Positions 6,343-6,656 of a DNA stretch of 6,656 nucleotides are shown here, piece after piece (within the stretch, counting starts at the first letter, position 1; each line of letters begins with the position of its first letter). The notes beneath the pieces were generated by a model. The model searched no databases, was not told the DNA's origin, and saw only the letters and a list, made by a program, of their open reading frames with translations. The position numbers were made by a program, and so were the translations under genes. Origin of the DNA: Pseudomonadota bacterium (GTDB lineage Bacteria; Bdellovibrionota; Oligoflexia; Oligoflexales; Oligoflexaceae); assembly GCA_029556045.1 (NCBI GenBank), contig JAKQGS010000017.1, forward strand, positions 1 through 6,656. The letters run 5' to 3'.

Positions 6343-6573
6343 TCAGCTCCTCTTTTTTTGAAGAGCCGACCTAAGATCGTCCAATTTAAACCGCAGCCTC
6401 CGACCCAGCTTGTGGGCTTTGATCTTTCCACGATGCACCATGATTCTGAGTGCATTCGGGGTCAGATCTAGAAAGGCAGCGGCCTTTTCGATGCCAAACC
6501 ATTCGCAGGATATTTCGTTTTCAAAGAGCATCTCGCGAGGAGCAAATGCTCCCGAATCGAGTGTCGCAATCAT
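6343..6573 (-). CDS. Excisionase-like helix-turn-helix DNA-binding protein
   Basis: This 76-residue protein has a MerR/excisionase-type winged helix (about 24-70). The helix-turn-helix is carried by GIEKAAAFLDLTPNALRIMV (27-46), followed by the HRGKIKAHKLGRRLRF turn and the closing helix DDLRSAL typical of HTH_17 / excisionase-family proteins. Such proteins direct the partner integrase toward excision by bending att DNA, or act as small regulators. The ATG at 6573 has GGGGG (6580-6584, minus strand) about 6 nt upstream. A downstream ATG at codon 15 has a poorer ribosome site. The gene ends 3 nt before the integrase start and contains its ribosome site, so the two form one translational unit. 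The excisionase role is inferred from fold and neighbour. Confidence 0.8.
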   Translation of the reverse strand: MIATLDSGAFAPREMLFENEISCEWFGIEKAAAFLDLTPNALRIMVHRGKIKAHKLGRRLRFKLDDLRSALQKKRS

Positions 6574-6603
6574 ACTATTCCCCCATGCATTTTTCCAGAG
6601 GAT

Positions 6604-6635
6604 TTGAACTGTTTTTCTTGCGTTTTACTGTTCAA
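6604..6635. promoter_or_regulatory. Imperfect inverted repeat upstream of the xis-int pair, candidate operator
   Basis: TTGAACTGT (6604-6612) and ACTGTTCAA (6627-6635) are inverted copies with one mismatch in nine, their centres 23 bp apart, about two helical turns. They lie 31-62 bp upstream of the excisionase-like start, where a regulator or the small DNA-binding protein itself could bind. No clear promoter boxes were found around it. The remaining bases to 6656 show no gene. Confidence 0.35.
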
Positions 6636-6656
6636 CATGCGTGGTCGAATGCTTGT

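Noticed and set aside
6539..6552. GGAGC/GCTCC palindrome-like sequence inside the excisionase-like gene
   Set aside because: It is a short 5-bp stem within coding sequence, easily explained by codon content.
6590..6612. Minus-strand GTTCAAATCC resembling a tRNA T-loop, hinting at a tRNA-derived att core
   Set aside because: The T-stem does not pair beyond the closing G-C, there is no acceptor stem or CCA, and the site is upstream of the excisionase-like gene rather than at the int 3' end.

Overview
The window is a mobile-DNA scar next to an integrase module. No rRNA, tRNA or housekeeping gene is visible, so the host cannot be named firmly. Base composition looks close to balanced. The one non-mobile gene is the C-terminal part of a von Willebrand factor A (VWA) protein of a type I associate with Bdellovibrio-like and other deltaproteobacterial (Gram-negative) genomes. 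That placement is only a suggestion.

Positions 1-141 are flanking DNA with no recognisable gene. An IS1380-family insertion sequence runs from 142 to 4373. It has perfect 16-bp terminal inverted repeats and an intact DDE transposase gene on the minus strand (2837-4267, or 4309). A complete IS21-family element (259-2768, 2510 bp) has inserted into the non-coding DNA between the IS1380 left end and the 3' end of its transposase gene. The insertion is bounded by a perfect 5-bp duplication, CCTTG. It carries istA (1090-2547) and istB (343-1086), coupled on the minus strand, and arrays of IstA-type binding repeats at both ends. Removing the IS21 copy and one CCTTG leaves a normal-sized IS1380 element of 1717 bp. 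Both transposons look structurally intact, and the insertion order is clear: IS1380 first, IS21 second.

Right of the IS1380 end, the plus strand carries a 235-codon open frame (4385-5092) that matches the second half of a VWA-domain secreted protein. The first half, with the metal-binding DxSxS motif, is missing and is not found on the other side of the transposon. The locus was therefore truncated by the insertion or rearranged afterwards.

Convergent to it, on the minus strand, are a small excisionase-like helix-turn-helix gene (6343-6573) and a tyrosine recombinase gene (5227-6339). They are translationally coupled and form the integration module of a prophage, genomic island or integrative element that probably extends beyond 6656. 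By the usual int/att arrangement, one attachment site would lie in the 134-bp gap at 5093-5226.

I see no convincing sign of a new defence or metabolic system. The most informative features are the fully resolvable nested transposition, the asymmetric terminal repeat arrays of the IS21 element, and the truncated VWA gene.
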